A stretch of 64,000 nt of DNA from assembly GCF_900631615.1 (NCBI RefSeq), contig NZ_LR131273.1, forward strand, positions 2,232,001-2,296,000, in the 5' to 3' direction. Below the pieces are notes generated by a model. That model saw only the letters and a list, made by a program, of their open reading frames with translations, had not been told where the DNA came from and did not search any database. This DNA comes from Tsukamurella paurometabola (lineage in GTDB: Bacteria > Actinomycetota > Actinomycetes > Mycobacteriales > Mycobacteriaceae). Of the stretch, positions 62,101-64,000 are shown piece after piece; position 1 is the stretch's first letter; the number at the start of each line of letters is the position of its first letter. The position numbers and the translations under genes are program-made.

Positions 62101-62178
62101 CGCATTTGTCCATGTCGGCCGCCACCGGCGCCGACGATTTGGTCGAAACCCTCAGACCGAGCGGGACGTGCTGGCAGC

Positions 62179-62790
62179 ATGTCTCAGATGACAGCCGCGA
62201 CCACGCCCAAGGGTGAGCGCCGGCGCGCGGCCCTCGTGGCGGCGGCCGGGGAGCTCCTCGTCGAGGGCGGTTTCGAGTCGGTGCGGCACCGGGCCGTCGC
62301 GCACCGCGCGCACATCCCCCTGGCCGCGACGACGTACTACTTCGAGTCCCTCGGCGACCTGCTGTCGAACGCCGTCGCGTACGCCGGCGAGCTGGACGTC
62401 GCGGCGGTCCGCGGTCGCGCGGAGGCGGTCAGCCGCCGCAGGCGCGGCGACTCCGCGCTCGCGAAGCTCCTCGCCACCGTGTTCTTCGCCTGCGACACCG
62501 AGGCGGAGCGGGGCGCACTCGTGTCCCGCTACGAGCGGATGGTGCTGTGCGCCCGCGATCCCGAGCTGACCCGGCTGCAGGCCCAGGTCCGGCGGGTCGT
62601 GGCGGAGTTGCACGTCGAGGTGCTCACCCGCTCGGGCCGGCGGGCGACGGGGCCGGACGTGGAGCGGCTGATGGCGATCGAGGACGGGGCGGTCCTGGCG
62701 GCGCTCACCACCCACGGTGCCGACGTGCCCCGCGCGGTCCGCGACGCACTCGTCGCCGTCGTCGACGATCTGGCGCCCGCCCTTCCGTGA
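62179..62790 (+). CDS. TetR family transcriptional regulator
   Basis: Protein of 203 aa. The TetR DNA-binding helix is EGGFESVRHRAVAHRAHIPLAATTYYFESLGDLLSNAVAY (residues about 28-70), with TTYYFESL as recognition region. The remaining helical part (YERMVLCARDPELTRLQAQV) is a ligand domain of DUF-type unknown inducer. ATG at 62179. Between purD and purB on the same strand, 34 bases ahead of purB. The Mtb purD-purB region also holds regulators. Confidence 0.86.
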   Translation: MSQMTAATTPKGERRRAALVAAAGELLVEGGFESVRHRAVAHRAHIPLAATTYYFESLGDLLSNAVAYAGELDVAAVRGRAEAVSRRRRGDSALAKLLATVFFACDTEAERGALVSRYERMVLCARDPELTRLQAQVRRVVAELHVEVLTRSGRRATGPDVERLMAIEDGAVLAALTTHGADVPRAVRDALVAVVDDLAPALP

Positions 62791-62824
62791 CGGGCCCGGC
62801 GTCCGTGCATGAGAGAATCGCGGG

Positions 62825-64000
62825 GTGAGCACTCCCCGCATCCCCGACGTCCTCGCCAACCGGTACGCCAGCCCCCGCATGCGCGAGCTGTGGTCGCCGG
62901 AGTACAAGATCGTGCTGGAGCGCCAGCTGTGGATCGCGGTGCTCAAGGCGCAGCGCGACCTCGGGATCGACGTGCCCGACGGTGCCGTCGAGGCCTACGA
63001 GAAGGTCGTGGACCAGGTCGATCTGGCGTCGATCGCGGAGCGCGAGCGGATCACCCGGCACGACGTCAAGGCGCGGATCGAGGAGTTCAGCGACCTCGCC
63101 GGGTTCGAGCAGATCCACAAGGGGATGACCTCGCGCGACCTGACGGAGAACGTCGAGCAGCTGCAGGTGCTGCGATCGCTGGAGTACGTGCGCGACCACG
63201 CCGTCGCCGTCGCGGCGCGGCTCGCCGAGCGCGCGGCGCAGTACTCGTCCGTCGTGATGGCGGGCCGCTCGCACAACGTCGCGGCGCAGGCGACCACGCT
63301 GGGGAAGCGCTTCGCGTCGGCGGCGAACGAGTTGCTGGTCGCGATCGCCCGCCTCGAGGACCTCATCGGCCGGTATCCGCTGCGCGGCATCAAGGGCCCG
63401 ATGGGGACCTCGCAGGACATGCTCGACCTCCTCGGCGGCGACGCGACGAAGCTCGCCTCCTTGGAGGAGCGGGTCGCCGCGCATCTCGGCTTCTCGGAGT
63501 CCCTCGTCTCCGTGGGCCAGGTGTACCCGCGCTCGCTCGACCACGACGTGGTGAGCGCTCTGGTCCAGGTGGCGGCGGGACCGTCGTCGATGGCCACGAC
63601 GATCCGGCTGATGGCCGGGCACGAGCTGGTCACCGAGGGCTTCCAGCCCGGCCAGGTGGGCAGCTCCGCGATGCCGCACAAGATGAACACGCGCTCCTGC
63701 GAGCGGGTCAACGGCCTCACCGTGATCCTGCGCGGCTACGGCTCGATGGCCGCCGAGATGGCCGGCTCGCAGTGGAACGAGGGCGACGTCTTCTGCTCGG
63801 TGATCCGCCGCGTCGCCCTGCCGGATTCGTTCTTCGCCATCGACGGCCTCTTCGAGACCTTCCTGACCGTCCTCGACGAGTTCGGTGCCTACCCGGCGGT
63901 GATCGAGAACGAGCTGAACCGCTACCTGCCCTTCCTCGCCACTACCCGCGTGCTCATGGCCGCGGTGCGCGCGGGCGTCGGGCGCGAGGTCGCGCACGAG
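62825..64000 (+). CDS. purB: adenylosuccinate lyase (truncated by window end)
   Basis: The first 392 residues are visible; the 3' end lies outside the window. The enzyme removes fumarate from SAICAR and adenylosuccinate in purine synthesis. Motifs: IPDVLANRYASPRMRELWSPEYKI, HDVKARIEEFSDLAG, FEQIHKGMTSRDLTENVEQ (catalytic His), VMAGRSHNVAAQATTLG, and the fumarase-superfamily signature GSSAMPHKMN at 279-288. GTG at 62825. Frame stays open to the last base. Close to purD, so two purine genes cluster. Confidence 0.95.
   Translation, partial: MSTPRIPDVLANRYASPRMRELWSPEYKIVLERQLWIAVLKAQRDLGIDVPDGAVEAYEKVVDQVDLASIAERERITRHDVKARIEEFSDLAGFEQIHKGMTSRDLTENVEQLQVLRSLEYVRDHAVAVAARLAERAAQYSSVVMAGRSHNVAAQATTLGKRFASAANELLVAIARLEDLIGRYPLRGIKGPMGTSQDMLDLLGGDATKLASLEERVAAHLGFSESLVSVGQVYPRSLDHDVVSALVQVAAGPSSMATTIRLMAGHELVTEGFQPGQVGSSAMPHKMNTRSCERVNGLTVILRGYGSMAAEMAGSQWNEGDVFCSVIRRVALPDSFFAIDGLFETFLTVLDEFGAYPAVIENELNRYLPFLATTRVLMAAVRAGVGREVAHE

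Overview
The window is high-GC actinobacterial DNA (roughly 70 % G+C by eye) from a mycolic-acid-type bacterium of the order Mycobacteriales. An ectD gene, together with gene order close to but not identical with Mycobacterium tuberculosis (Mtb), makes Tsukamurella or a near relative my best guess. That identification is inference. Evidence for the order: a heparin-binding haemagglutinin (hbhA), RamB next to isocitrate lyase, an LprQ-type L,D-transpeptidase after murB, and phoPR followed by a HIT protein, all arranged as I recall from Mtb. Many genes begin with GTG or ATG placed 6-8 bases after a -10-like hexamer and have no Shine-Dalgarno sequence, which suggests leaderless mRNAs. Many others start inside an ATGA or GTGA overlap with the previous stop codon.

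Layout. 0.1-31.5 kb is a core block that follows the Mtb Rv0457c-Rv0483 order: prolyl oligopeptidase, lpd, CMD-family protein, ramB, aceA, fadB2, DUF445 protein, XRE regulator, hbhA, DUF2516 protein, deoC, DUF2993-like protein, nitrilase-like amidohydrolase, DUF2505 proteins, murB and lprQ-like Ldt. Inserted among these are ectD, a DUF4253 protein, a LysR/SDR pair, an LtrA protein, ppk2, purU and a P450. 31.8-34.1 kb is a trehalose operon (53-aa protein, otsA, otsB). 34.2-38.9 kb holds a ThrE-type exporter, a PucR-type regulator and a divergent aldehyde dehydrogenase.

38.9-44.3 kb is an accessory segment around a tRNA-Thr gene: a DUF4132 protein, a 55-aa membrane protein, an enoyl-CoA hydratase, and a strikingly AT-rich 2.4-kb gene encoding an N-terminal TIR-like/nucleotide-hydrolase-like domain fused to a P-loop ATPase. 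That gene is the best candidate for a poorly described, probably anti-phage, system.

44.7-52.5 kb is a tightly coupled cluster of a GT2 glycosyltransferase, a TIGR04282-type transferase, a SAM methyltransferase, a membrane-anchored molybdopterin oxidoreductase, a small membrane protein, a polytopic GT-C-like protein, a two-component system and an NAD-dependent epimerase. It looks like an uncharacterised glycoconjugate or envelope pathway with its own sensor. 52.6-56.7 kb carries small secreted, hydrolase, AhpD-like, pirin and GNAT genes. 56.7-64 kb follows Mtb Rv0757-Rv0777: phoP (with a PhoP box upstream), phoR, HIT protein, an ArsR-like regulator, a secreted serine hydrolase, purD, a TetR regulator and purB, which runs off the end.

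Transcription-unit ends are often marked by long perfect inverted repeats with unrelated sequences. An octamer, GACGGTGC, is far commoner than base composition predicts. No rRNA, CRISPR array, integrase or insertion sequence was seen.
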